Below, piece after piece: positions 1-11,939 of a stretch of 64,000 nt of DNA. Source of the stretch: Plantago ovata (lineage: Eukaryota; Streptophyta; Magnoliopsida; Lamiales; Plantaginaceae). The position numbers and the translations under genes were made by a program. The DNA lies in assembly GCA_028274465.1 (NCBI GenBank), contig CM051457.1:54162425-54226424 (forward strand), read 5' to 3'. The notes beneath the pieces were generated by a model, which worked only from the letters and a program-made list of their open reading frames with translations, was not told the DNA's origin and did no database searches. Numbering within the stretch: position 1 is the stretch's first letter; every line of letters begins with the position of its first letter.

Positions 1-3000
1 TAGTTCTTCCACCGCCACTGACCGTTCCTCAACCTACATCAGGATAATAAGTCAAACTGGTAGTACAGTGAATTGCAAGAACTAGGTAACAAATATTCTG
101 CCTCTACTACCATTTAAGATACATGTAGCGACTTTCTGACCACTTTTAAGAATAATTGAAGAAAACATATTCTACATAATCACCCTCTGTTGGAAACTTA
201 TTAGAAGGGAAGTTTCGCCATTTTTCATAAACTTCCTTTGGTAAATATCGATCTATTGATCAGAGCCAAGCACTAATCCATTCTTAAGTGCAAGAAAGAA
301 ACATAAAAAGAAAAAGAAAGGTCTCCAGTCCAGCAAATAACAAGAATAACGACACCATCTAAGGCAATTCGCATTTTAACAGAAGCAAAACTACATACTT
401 CTTCCATTCCATTACCCTTCCTAGGTGGTAAAAAATACTCAATTTAAGCAATAATGTTAAAGAATTGATTTGTATGGATATTTAATTGAAAGTGAGTAAT
501 ACAGTATGAGAGAGATTGATAAAGTAGCGGTAAAGAACGAGAGAAAATAATAAAGAATTGAAAGTTCCATTTTTGGAGTTGGGAAGTTTGTCATGTAACG
601 CCAAAAACAGCTCAAAGAATTGTTATGCTATGGAGGAAATATAAGTTACCTGGAATCCCTGACTTTGAGCAACATCAAGTATGCTCTTCCTGGTGATTCC
701 CGGCAGAATGGTCCCCATAATTGCAGGTGTTGATATCACATTGCCCTGAATCAAAGAATACGATTTGAGACTGAACAAAAAAATAAAATAATAATAATAA
801 AAAAATTAAGGTACAACTCAAAGAAGTTGGACTTAAGAAATGAAGGATAAATTAAGTGATGGGTAAACTGTAAAGAAATGAATCTGAAACAAATATGGGG
901 GTTGGTGGCAGTTTTATCTGAAGAACAAATCTCCCTGATGCGCCATAAACAGAAAAGCATCCTGCCATAAAAACCCTCGTCTGTTCTGACATGGTGTCAG
1001 GCTTCCGCAAGTTATTAGACCAGAAGCATGAGAAAAGTATGGTGGTCCCGAACAATTTTACTTGCAGTACTTACAGTGAGAACTCAAAATTCACTGCACC
1101 AAACCTAAGTAGAGGTCTGAAGTCAGAACAGGAGACTAGAATATCAATTTTCGAAAGGTCCATCCAACCATCTCGACTAAACCAAATATAACACTTCCAT
1201 TATACATGGATTCACTGGTTCATATGGTCAGGCCAAGGAATAACTATTGTGGTCCTTATTACTTGGATCCCAAAATGGTAATAATGAGATAACTAATGCA
1301 ATGTTTCAGATAAGGTTCATGCTCCTATATAAACTGGCGTCAAAGCCATCCAGAACTGGCATCACGGCTGTAATCATGCATGGTGACAATAGAGTTTCAA
1401 TGTTCACACGTGGCAATGACTTGGCTGCAACACGTGGTAAATTATGGAGATGTTCAGATCCTAGTACCAAGGTGCTGAATGTTGAATACAAGTGTGTAAC
1501 AGAGTCTATGGGTCAACTTGGGAGGTTCAAGGTGTGTTGTGAGGACGCTGTGGGAGGTTTATGAGCTGGTCTTGAACCTTGTGTGTATTCTCGATTGAGC
1601 TCTAAGCATGTCTTATGCTTGACTGTTTGTGTTGAATAAAATTCTTTTGCCATTTCAAAAATAAATAAAAAGAAAAGTTGTTAACAGGGTTTAAGGTATA
1701 TCTTCTGACACTGGGCTTAATAAAGGTTCTAACCAGGAGCTAATCTAACTGAATACAGTTTTGGTTGATAATAGCATTCCACTACAGGGTGATAAAATGC
1801 AGCACAAAGTTTAAGAAATTAAATCGAAGCAATGACATCAAATCATGAGGACAAAATAAAATGAATAAACTATGACATGGTTCTGAAAGCAAAATCATCA
1901 AATCTAATTTTTAAGACATTGTACCTTCACAACAAATACATTGCAGGATGAGACCTCTTCCAAGTACTTTTTGCTCACACTATCCAAATACAACACATCA
2001 GAAAAGCCTTTTGCTTTTGCAGCACTTTGTGCCTTCAGAACCTATAGAGTCACAGTTCCAAGTATAAAGGCACCATCACATTAATCAAAAGCAAAGATAG
2101 TAAACATTATTTCATATTTCAGATGTCACAGGAGCACTAAGCTTTGGAACCTCATTCTTCAAACATTATTGTTGAAAACTATGAAGTAACCACTATGAAT
2201 ACGTGGATCGAATAAGTTACGAAACGAATACAAAAAAACGGCACTATCCAACATATGAAAATACAAATGCGTTAAAAATACGTTTTTTCCATACATATTT
2301 TTTTTTATATTTTGATGCATTACAAAAATTACCAATCATTTAAACAACATAAATAAATATTTTATTAATGCCATATGTACCCATTCCAACTAAACTATAG
2401 TAAAAGTTTCATGAAAACTACAAACAGGTCCAAAGCCCATGCCCAAATAACAATCATAACAACAGGAGTAATTCATAAAGTTGAAACATCCAAGAGTGTT
2501 GATACAAACTCACTTCTGCAGCTCAACTCAGTCAACTGAGAATAGAGCAACACCCAGAAGAGACAACATGCATAGTGCAGAGGCAGCAGGAATCACCAAC
2601 AGTGGCGGCAAGAGGTGCTGATATTGGCTTAGAGTCTTGGGGAAGAAAGATTGTTTGGGCGGTAGATTTTGTTTACTTTTTACGTTTTTGGCCATTTGAC
2701 CAGATTTAAAAAGGAAAAGAAAATGAAAAAAAAAGGTAAAATTATATTAAACAGTGTTATAAGCGTGGAAAACTCCAGGGTCGTAACGTTTTCAGACTTT
2801 ATAGGTTGAGGCCTTACAGGAACATTGACAACTTTAGAGAGTGGATCAGTAGGATTTTTACAAACCAGAAGAAGACTAGCTTGACAAAAAGGTAAAATTA
2901 TACTCTTAAAGAGTGCTATAGGTGGACTAGCTAGTAGCCAATATATTAAATGCAGTTAAAAAAACAATATCAATTCAGAAGTATCAAAAGTCACTTACTG

Positions 3001-5995
3001 CTGCATAATTTCCAATAGTTTTCACTCCACCAGTACCACCAGGAGTCGCCCGATGCATTTCAGTCTCAACTATCAAATTTATTGGTGCTAAACCTTCCTG
3101 GGAATGGTAAAGATGAAGGCAATAAAAAATAATTAGCAGTGTGCCCTGCCAAAACTTTCGGTGCTCAAAAGATACTGTTCCTCTACCACCTAATACTAGA
3201 AATAAAATGATCTTGAAATGCACAATAAGAGTCACTTGTTGTGCAATCGGCTTGCAAGAAGGTTAGGCTCAAAGTTATAACTTTCTCTATATGAAAATAT
3301 GTATTATAAAGGGCCTGTCAAGCATATAAAGTTTCAAGGATAAAAAACTCTGTTCTCGTAGATTTTTTTACTGCTTAGACTTACAGCTGCAGATGGATTA
3401 TATGCAGCATTTCCTACTGGGTAAAGTTTCAGATGCATAAACAAATTCGATATTAGGAAGTAGGAACATTTTTTCGCATAGAAGAAAGTGATGTGCAGTT
3501 TCCATTGACTTCAAAACTTGTAAGTAAAGTGAAGTGTTCAAAGAGAAGATCATAGTTATGCCAAAAGAAAAGGAAAGAAAAGAAATACGAAAAGAAACAA
3601 AAACAAAAGAAGAATATGAAATATCTGATTGTGAAACGAAGACTTTATTTAAATATACAACTTCATGACATCACCCAAGCATGTCAGAGCTAAACATAAC
3701 TAATTACCATACACTTTCATGTCCAATGCTTCGTTACTTACAAGTGGATTCTGGCACACATTTTGACTTCCAATAATTAGCCAATGCAACCAACCTTAGA
3801 TGTACAGTTTCAATAGATGGAAACTTTTAGTTTGCTGTAATGACTTATATTTCATGCAGGTTTTTAAGTTGAACCGTGAAACTGGGTGAAAAGGAAGTTT
3901 AAGTGAATTACAGACTCTAGTCTTAAGAAGACATCGGTTCAAGAAGCAGCGAATTCCGAGAGGTCTAAGTTCTCAGTTGGTTGGTTATTAGATGTTCCAC
4001 TTTTAGGATCAAAATCTGACCCCCCCCCCCTCCCCAGAAAAAAAAAAAAGAAGGCAAGCGGCTACTGCATACAAAATAATAAAAATATAAATAAGAGAAA
4101 GGGTAAAGGCATGTGAGACCATCTAAGTCAAGAACAAAAGTTCAAACATATGATTACAAGAGGGGGAAATAAGCCATAAGGTACTTTTTTCATCTTTCCT
4201 CCCCTGCCACAAACTACTTTGCCTATGAAAGTTTGAAGTTTCACAGCCACCAGATTAAAGATTATATGAATGGCTCAAACACTGTTTAGAACTTGTGACA
4301 TAGATTTGCCAGAAAGGCAAGTTAAGCACTGTCAAGACAATTAAATACAGCTAAAAGCCTAAAACAAGTCGGGCCAAGAATATTTATCTATTTGAATTTT
4401 TCAAAATCCACGCACTGCAAACAGTGAAACATGTTTAAGACAAGACCAATATTAGGTACAAAGTAGTTGCCCGGAATAAGTCACCACATATAGGCCAAAT
4501 TACTCACTAATTGACAAGGTGGAGGAAGAAAATATTTAAGAATTGACAAGATTCAAGTTTGTAGAACTCATAATCTTAAAAAATAAAAAAATTAAGTTAA
4601 AAAAACAAAAGGAAAAATAAAACAGTATGTGATGCATTCAAACTGCATTCAAGGCTAGCAAGATAACTTAAAATAATTTACTCCAAGGCCTACTTATAAT
4701 ATTATAGTCTAAGTCTAATAATATAAAGTTAAGAGAGCAGATTCAGACTGCACTCAAACCTCCTAACAACCAAGTGTAATGCATACTTTAACAAAGTTCA
4801 CTATTAAATCATCATACACTAACACAATAATCTGTGGCTACACCATGAGTAGCATTTTACCTTGAAGTAGTTTCCTACTGGAGATACGTAAATCAAAAAC
4901 GTATACTCCGGGGCTGGTGCAAGACCCAATACAGCCCCACTACCCATAAGCAATGGTCTTATATATAAAGACCCTTTCCCCGGTGGTGGAATCTGAAAAT
5001 GATGATAAATGAATGAATAAATAATGGCTCTTCTTCATACAAAACAAAATCACAGCACTAAAATTACAATGTGCAATTGAAAACATTACCCATCTTTCAT
5101 TTGCCAAAACAGTGGCTTTTACACCCTCCAAAAATTGCTCTACCGTCGGGGCAGGCATGCACATCCGTTCCGCACCCATCCTAAGCCGGAGAGCGTTTTC
5201 TTCAGGACGGAACAGTAAAATGTCACCATCATGTTTCCGGTAAGCTTTTAATCCTTCGAACAAGCCCTATAAATCAACAAATATGTGCATACCCATCAGA
5301 AATATGAAGCTAATATTAAGTGTACACACATACTTCATTAATAATAAGGTGAGAGCTAAACCTGGCCGTAGTTCAAAATCCCAGCAGACGGGCTCAACTC
5401 AATGTTCCCAAAACGCTGCAACTCGCCCTTTGTAAACTCCTCACCATGAGCACATTTCATGTTATACATATAATCAGTAGGCATAAACCCGAAACCTAGA
5501 TTGTCCCAATCAATGTCAGCTAATTCAACGGCCACATTACTGTAAAACACCAAACAATCCCAAATCATTCAAATTGAACAAACAGGTCCAACAAAATCAA
5601 ACACTACTACTACGATATCGCATCGTGCCGAATATCAATAAACTCACCTAGCAACCGATGACACTTGCATAGGACTAACATTGTTACTACTACTGTAATT
5701 CCCAAAAGTAGTGAAATAAGATTGTTTCTGCAACACCAAACACACAATACAATCCAAACATACAATAAACAGAGATTACTAAGTAATAAAAGCATAAGAA
5801 ATTAATGGTTAAACAATGAATATTTGAATCGAGGAGAAGAAACTATACCTGGAGAGTGTGAGTTGAGGAGAAGGCTTTGAGAGGCGGCGTGAGGAGTTTA
5901 ATAGAGCTGCGGGATGGGCCGAGAAGGAGTTGATGGTGGTGGTGCGACGGCAGCGAGTTAGGGTGTAAGGCGGCGAAAACGGCGCCGGTCTCCAT
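1..5995 (-). CDS. BCAT: branched-chain amino-acid aminotransferase, plastid type (3' end outside window)
   Basis: PLP-dependent, fold-type IV aminotransferase that interconverts Leu, Ile and Val with their 2-oxo acids; the plastid isoforms do the last step of synthesis. Nine exons with GT/AG borders read on the minus strand: 5849-5995, 5648-5727, 5362-5539, 5090-5266, 4861-4992, 2999-3097, 1925-2041, 650-745 and 1-33, giving 353 codons with no frame break. Seen: [58 protein letters not shown] and [16 protein letters not shown]; the Lys of GGVKTIGNY (about residue 264) is the expected PLP lysine. About 55 C-terminal residues should follow below base 1. The first ~60 residues are Ser/His/Pro-rich and fit a plastid transit peptide. 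METG at 5995 was chosen as start; an in-frame ATG at 6070 is close to the likely transcription start. Similarity is closest to the BCAT3 clade (from memory). Introns 3098-4860, 2042-2998 and 746-1924 are large and non-coding. Confidence 0.95.
1230..1675 (+). other. possible retroposed fragment in a BCAT intron
   Basis: Intron DNA with a different texture from its AT-rich surroundings. It ends in AATAAA at 1635-1640 followed by an A-rich tail (1657-1677), like the 3' end of a polyadenylated transcript. An open frame at 1247-1564 matches nothing I recognise. Could be a LINE or mRNA-derived fragment, or chance. Confidence 0.25.
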
Positions 5996-6100
5996 TGCTG
6001 AATTTGAGCAGAGTGGAAGAGTGTGAGATTCTCTCTCTAAAAACAAACAAAGAAGATGACCAAAACACACACCTAACTTTTTTTGGAAGTATATACCTCT
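5996..6100 (-). promoter_or_regulatory. BCAT 5' leader and core promoter
   Basis: On the minus strand a TATATA box lies at 6090-6095, about 95 nt upstream of the METG start. Transcription would begin near 6060 and give a leader of about 65 nt containing a CT/GA-rich stretch (6020-6040), common in plant 5' leaders. Inferred from position only. Confidence 0.45.
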
Positions 6101-6260
6101 TTGGTTTTTCTACGTTCAAGTCAGGATTTAGCCTCTTGCCTTGCCTGATAACAGCACCAAATGAAAATAAATGAAAATAAAAGGCATCACATCATTCGTA
6201 TTTGTCAACCTTCGGCAACCCTTCGTCTAGAAGTAAAAATAATTATTTTTATTTATTTTT

Positions 6261-6560
6261 CAATTAAATACAAATTTACTTAAATAACTTTGAATTAAAA
6301 TAATAAATATAATTATTAAAAAATACATTAAAATAAAAATATGTACATATATTATTATTATTTTTCCGGGCCCATGGATGGGCTGATAACGGACCGGGCC
6401 GGACCATTTTTTCAATTAAATACAAATTTACTTAAATAACCTTGAATTAAAATAATAAATACAATTATTAAAAAATACATTAAAATAAAAATATTTACAT
6501 ATATTATTATTATTATTCCGGGCCCATGGGTGGGCTGATAACGGACCGGGCCTGGCCCGG
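6261..6560. repeat. tandem duplication, two units of about 152 bp
   Basis: Unit 1 is 6261-6412 and unit 2 starts at 6413; they differ at only a few bases. Each is an AT-rich stretch ending in a GC-rich block with CCGGGCCCATGG and GATAACGGACCGGGCC. Confidence 0.85.
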
Positions 6561-6639
6561 ATCCATATCTGATCTTTGCATCTAATTAAAAAAAAAGTAA
6601 TTTCAAATGTTGAATTAAAACAAAAGTAATTTCAAATGT

Positions 6640-6712
6640 TGGATGTAGGATTCGAACCCAAACCACCACAATGAAAGTCAGCTTACCTAACCAATAAGAG
6701 AAAGTTGTAATT
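6640..6712 (-). repeat. tRNA-like relic (possible SINE head)
   Basis: On the minus strand there is an A-box-like TTGGTTAGGTAAGC and, about 30 nt on, a B box GGTTCGAATCC (complement of 6648-6658). Spacing is tRNA-like, but I cannot fold a full cloverleaf and see no clear anticodon arm. A tRNA-derived SINE head or old tRNA pseudogene is the best guess. Confidence 0.35.
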
Positions 6713-7539
6713 TGATTAAATTGATGATGTTATAAATATAAGTAATGTATTTTGTATAATGTAAACATTTAACATTTTAATTGTGAATTTGCATTTCACT
6801 TCACTGTATATCAGTATTAATCTTAAACTACAATAAATTATTTCTCATTGTTTTTTTACTCTGGTAGATTGACCAACGGAATTACTGATTATTCTAACCT
6901 AACCAATGTTCATCTTTACTCTAAGACTCACATAATGACTAGTTTGTAAACGTGTTGTCCAGTTGAATTATTATTTATGAATTTTTCTACATTTATATTA
7001 AATAATAAACTAATTGACACTAAGAAAGGATAAAACAACATATATCATGACTTGTTACGTATATGAGGCTACTAAGTTGCTTCTAATTGTGATAGAGTTA
7101 AGACAATGTAAGTTGCTATCTATGAGTCTGAAGGTTTGACTCATTTTATAGTGAATGTTTCATTGGAGAAGATTAATGCACTTATCCATTATCTCGTATC
7201 TCAGTGATTGTTATCATTTGTTAGTTTGTTGAGTATCCATTTATGTCCTTCCTCAACCTCCGAAAGATACTTTGGAGTCATGTATCTATGAGATGAGCTT
7301 TGTTTAATTTGTATTTTAGAATTTGTTGTGGACTTGTTCGGAGTGGGCTTTATTAGTACTTGCTAAAGAAATATGAGATACCCATCGAGTATGTGGTCTT
7401 GAGTTGAGTTAATTGGCTTTATTTGGACCGACTTAAGAGAGTTGAGATACCGATCATGTGTCGAACCGTGTGTAGACTCTAATATTGAATCATATGTAGA
7501 GAGTTGAATAACTCCTCAAGGGCGTGGAAATAAAATTAA

Positions 7540-7796
7540 TACTCCCTCCGTTCTCTCATAAGTTCCTAGTTTGATTGTTTTTGTCAACAACTTTCAACTT
7601 TGACTTCAAATTACTTTTAAAATGTAATAATAAAATATTTAACGAAATTATATTATGAAAATATAGAACCTAAATTTTCATAATATAATTTCGTTACATA
7701 CTTTATCATTCTAGTTTAACATTAATCAGAAGTCAAAACTAAAGCTGTTGACCGAAAATAGTGAAATCAGGAAGCTTATGGGATAACGGGGGAGTA
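7540..7796. mobile_element. Stowaway-like MITE
   Basis: Begins TA-CTCCCTCCGTTCTCTCATAAG and ends in the inverse form (complement reads TACTCCCCCGTTATCCCATAAG), the classic Stowaway/Tc1-mariner terminus with TA at each edge (7540-7541, 7795-7796). About 255 bp, non-coding. The centre is a perfect 22-bp inverted repeat, arms 7641-7662 and 7674-7695 around an 11-nt loop, so the whole element can fold as one hairpin. Confidence 0.85.
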
Positions 7797-9383
7797 CTAA
7801 TTTATGTTTTATCCATATTTTGAAATTTTCATGCTATTCTTGATTAATTCAATTCGGATAGGATCGCTACATATCAATGTTATACATCATTTATCCGTCA
7901 CATTATTTTATAAACAAATGTATTTCGATATATATACTGCAGAGTAATTCAGAACCTGGAGAGGAAATCTCAGAAGAAGACTTCTTGGGATTCACTTCAA
8001 AAGCGCATTTTATGTTCCACATCAAGTCATCTCATTTCAACCGAGTACTTTAAAAGAAGTCTTATGCGAAATTTTTAGCCACGAGCATCCTCTTATTTAT
8101 GCTTCAGAACAAATGAATTGTTTTTATTACAAATGCAACATTGGAGTTGTAGGTTATAATCCATCACGTGTATTAAATTTGCAAAAAAGTTAAAGAAAAA
8201 AAACAATTAAAAATAATATTGTATCCATACAAATGTATTTTGATTCATTTATGGTCATACTTGCGTTATGTTGGCCTTTTAGTCATCTGTGTTTTTAATG
8301 TTGATCATTATTTATTGGGTGAGTTAGAGTGAAATTTATTGAATCCAACTCAAACTCAATTCGTGTAGTTCCATAATAAATTTTATTTGGGTTATCGGAT
8401 GAAATGAATTATGGTCAAGTATAATTGGGATCGAATGAATTTATGTGAAAATAAATTTCGAATCAGTTTCTCTTTTGGTCAATTTTATTCTTGTTCTGTA
8501 GGATTGACTTTTGGATTAGTAACCTATATATTTATGATGAGTCGTCGGATTAAGGTTACACCTATATATACAATTAAAATTAATAGACATTTTTATTAAT
8601 ATTGTGAATAATATTCTAATCGAATAATAAAATTAAGAGATATGTAGCCCATTTAAAATAACCCTAATATAATCTATTAAATCGATTTTAAATTTAGACA
8701 TATAAAATAAATATATGAATATTTGTGGGCCATTTTTGTCATCTGTATGCAGAATTCTGATTGTTTTCGTTTGGGTGAATACAAGCCAAATTTAAATAGG
8801 AACGGTTGTATCCCACTCAAATTCAATTCGGATAATTTCGGATTAAATTTGATTCGATTTATTTTTTATCATAACAAATTTCGGGTTAAATTTGATTCGA
8901 TTTATTCAGTTCAAATATTTTTGATCTAATGAATTTGTGTCAATATTAATTTGGGTAATTTGGAATCGGTTATCTTGTTGTCAACTTTACTATTATGTTG
9001 TCAGATCAGATTCCGGGTTAAATTTAGATATTTAACCGATATATTTCTGATCCTTTATGGACTAAATTGAATTTGGCATATCAATTTTAACAGGATACAC
9101 CCATTTATATAAAATTAAAGAAATTAAATAATTTCTATTTGTGAATAATCTTGTGTTTGGAAGACCATGAACACTTTTTAGCTTCCTTTGTCCACTCTAA
9201 TTCATGAGTTGGAACAGGTCAATTACATGGGAATGCGAATAGGAAAATGGACGGGAATGAGCGACCTGTCATTGTTTTTTCTTCTGAGAAGTTAACTGAG
9301 AGAGGTAGCAGCAGCAAGAGAGAGACGTGAATGAGTGTTCAATTAATTTTAAATTTAGGTTGACTACTAATTTTCTATTATGA
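7797..9383. other. AT-rich intergenic DNA
   Basis: No gene seen. Two loosely similar stretches (about 8300-8600 and 8800-9130) share TCGGATTAA- and AATTTCG-type words and TTTATATATA tracts, and may be old diverged copies of one repeat. The open frames here (8411-8599, 8723-8929) are short and compositionally AT-driven. Confidence 0.5.
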
Positions 9384-9388
9384 TATTA

Positions 9389-10950
9389 TGTTGGTCCCTT
9401 TAAACAACAAGAAAAGACTAGAGGGGGGGGTGAATAGTCTTTTCAAGCTTTCGTCGTTTAAAAACTTTCTCAGCAAGGGCTTATTACTTTTCAGTAATGA
9501 GTTTGCTGATACTTAACTTTCTCAGCAAGTACTAGTTACTTTTCAGTAACGAGTTTTACTGATACTTAAAAACAGAGTGTGGAAGTCTTTATACAATAAG
9601 TGCTTTTCAGTAAGTGCTAGTTTCAGCAAGTGAGCAAAGTGACAGTGTACAGATAGACAAGCTTGCTGAAAACTAAATGCAGTAAAGTAAATCACACAAA
9701 CACTTTTTATAGTGGTATCTGAGAGTGGCGTAATCTCTCAACTAATCCACTTTGTGCTTTCTAGGACTAAATCCACTAATATAAGTTTGAGGTTCCTTAC
9801 AACACCTATCTAGAGCGATTCTACAGAAACCAAAGCACACTTGCTTCGTTTCCAACCTAACTAGAGAACGAAACCTTGTTCTCCACCAAACTTGGGACTT
9901 ATAATCAGCAACACTATGCTTGATTAAATTCCCCCTGAATTTCACGTCTAAAAAAGGGTGTTTATCAGTTAGAGAGGTTTGGGATGAGATAACTTGAGTA
10001 TAACTTATTCAGCTACAACAAGTAATCTAAGAAACAAAACTTTGAATACTTTGCAGTAAACAAGTTAAGTTGTTTCTGGTGTCAAGACTTGTTCTTGTTC
10101 GAAAGAAAGAACACTTAACTAATTTCTTAGTCGTGAATGTTCTACTTCTTCACAAGTAGCTTTGTTTCAAGCTTTAAGTCTTGGAACGGATCAATGGGCA
10201 GTAAAAAGTAAGAAAGATGAGTGTTTAAGCACAAGTGAGAGTTTGATCACGTTGTTGACACACTTCTACTCTTTGCCGGATGTCCTATATTTATAGTGAA
10301 TCAAGGGAGCCGTTTGAATTTCAAATTCTAAGGCTTTGTTCCTTAAGATGTCACTATCCTGATTTTGTACTTTCAGCAGCATCCTTCATTTGTCTTCTAG
10401 TCTTCTTGTTCTTTGCATGCTTACTTTTGCATTTAATGTTCATTTGAATGAAATTCAAATATGAACGTTGGAGCGCAAATGCAAGTACTTTAAGCAAGAA
10501 GGTCACATATGTTTTTCAGCAAGCGGTCAGTCTCAGTTTCAGCAAGCACAACCAACTCTGTCATATAGATTTTCATTTATGCAAGTTGTTGCTGAAGTTT
10601 CCACTTTCTGAGTAACATGTGCCTTTGTAGATACCATCTTCAGAAATCTTCTTTAGTCTTCAGTCTTCGAATTCTTCAAGTTTCTGAACGGTTCTAGTGC
10701 TTCAATAGTTCGTTTGTGTAAACAAAGTACATCATCAACAAATGCTTCAGTAGGTTGTTTTAATAAACAAGATACATCATAAGCAAAACTAAAGCACCTA
10801 ACTAGTACCTACACTAAGTCTTCAGCAAACGTTCCTCTTTTACAATGTCCTTAAAATTCTAACTTCCTATGGACCTTAAGAGTACTATTTACTGGACTTT
10901 CCTTAATTTAGCATGGTTAATTGCTCATCAAAATTACAAGTTTCCTAATA
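9389..10950 (-). mobile_element. solo LTR of the Sirevirus-type copia family
   Basis: Complement of the same LTR that begins at 11940: shares the terminal TGTTGGTCCCTTTA block and the AACTTGTAATTTTGATGAGC block. Flanked by a perfect 5-bp duplication TATTA (9384-9388 and 10951-10955). No internal sequence follows, so it is a solo LTR left by LTR-LTR recombination. The TG end is intact; the other end reads TA instead of CA. It is about 450 bp longer than the insert-free LTR at 11940-14002, partly through a local duplication with two GATGTA-CTTTGTTTA-like copies. Confidence 0.9.
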
Positions 10951-10984
10951 TATTATATAAAGTAATAGCGATTAATGAACAAAG

Positions 10985-11060
10985 TAATTGGTAGCCTGGT
11001 GGTTTAGTCTTGAGCTATTTAGTCAAAGGGCTTAGGTTCAAATCCTAGCTTTGAATATTT
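10985..11060 (+). repeat. second tRNA-like relic
   Basis: Contains TTGGTAGCCTGGTGGTTTAG and, about 40 nt on, GGTTCAAATCC (11034-11044), a B-box match. It resembles the element at 6640-6712 in layout but on the other strand. No full tRNA fold seen. Confidence 0.3.
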
Positions 11061-11323
11061 TTTGTAACTATAATTAAATATTTTCATATTCATTAATAAA
11101 TAATTTAATATAATAAAAATAATAAAAAAAATCGTCCAAAAAATAATAATAAATCGAAATTATAAAAAAATATTAAAATTTTTATTTTTTGAAGTGTAAA
11201 AATGACATTTTATAAAATATTAATATTTTTATTATAATTTATTAATTAAAATATTAATAAGGAGACAAGGCGGAGGATAAGGCGAAAGACGATCGCCAAA
11301 TATTTATTGACGAAGTGTTGTGA

Positions 11324-11400
11324 ACCATTAGATCAAAGATCTAATGGTCTAGATGAGTTTGCCTGATATCAGGCAGGGCAGGGCGAAGCCTGCCTGTCCC
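11324..11400. repeat. three adjacent palindromes
   Basis: A perfect 11-bp stem (arm ACCATTAGATC, loop AAA, 11324-11348), a perfect 14-bp palindrome GCCTGATATCAGGC (11361-11374), then an imperfect AGGCAGG/CCTGCCT inverted repeat (11371-11395). No ORF; function unknown. Confidence 0.6.
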
Positions 11401-11939
11401 TAGAAGACCCCTACTCTCTTTACGGTTACACTAGTAGAAATATACTATTATACTATTTCTTGTATATATATTATTGTTGTGATTTAAAACAAAGATATTG
11501 TGCCTGATTCATTAGAATTAGAATCCAAAACGATGTGTACATAACTTTGATACTATTGTACAAAATTGGGTGCACGGAAAATAAATAAAATTTGAAAAGT
11601 ATTTATTTTTAAATTTGCACAAATTAAGTAAATTTCAAAAAAACATCTTTGAAAACACAAAGTCAGACCGGACAAAATTGCAATTTACCATGCTATGTAC
11701 AATTTCGTGGATCCTACGACCCGGTTTCCATGACCCGCATTGTGAAAAAGGTTATAACACAGACGTTGTTCAAACAATTTTTTCCCCTTTCTCTCTCTAC
11801 TCTTATAACACATCCGATTTCTCTTTTCAAATTTTGTTCTCCAAAGACGAATCGCGCTCGTCATTGATTGCTCGTGATGTTTGATTTTTGACTTCGTTGT
11901 GTTCGTGTTATTTTTCATTTTCAATTTCGCGTTCCTCAT

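Larger units (their letters stand above)
6101..7539. other. AT-rich intergenic DNA upstream of BCAT
   Basis: No coding sequence seen. Holds a tandem duplication (6261-6560) and a tRNA-like relic (about 6640-6712), listed separately. The rest is AT-rich with many stops in all frames. Confidence 0.7.
10956..11939. other. intergenic DNA between the two Sirevirus LTRs
   Basis: Holds a tRNA-like relic (10985-11060), a cluster of palindromes (11324-11400) and a CT-rich stretch (11780-11935) that resembles a plant promoter/5' leader and ends where the Sirevirus LTR starts. Frames at 11615-11884 and 11649-11867 overlap and are probably not genes. Confidence 0.5.

Noticed and set aside
1247-1564. 105-codon open frame on the plus strand
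   Set aside because: Lies wholly in a BCAT intron on the other strand, with no recognisable motif or coding bias.
6261-6560. Satellite array
   Set aside because: Only two units are present; called a tandem duplication.
6640-6712. Functional tRNA gene
   Set aside because: B box is good, but acceptor and anticodon stems cannot be paired and no terminator T-run follows in place.
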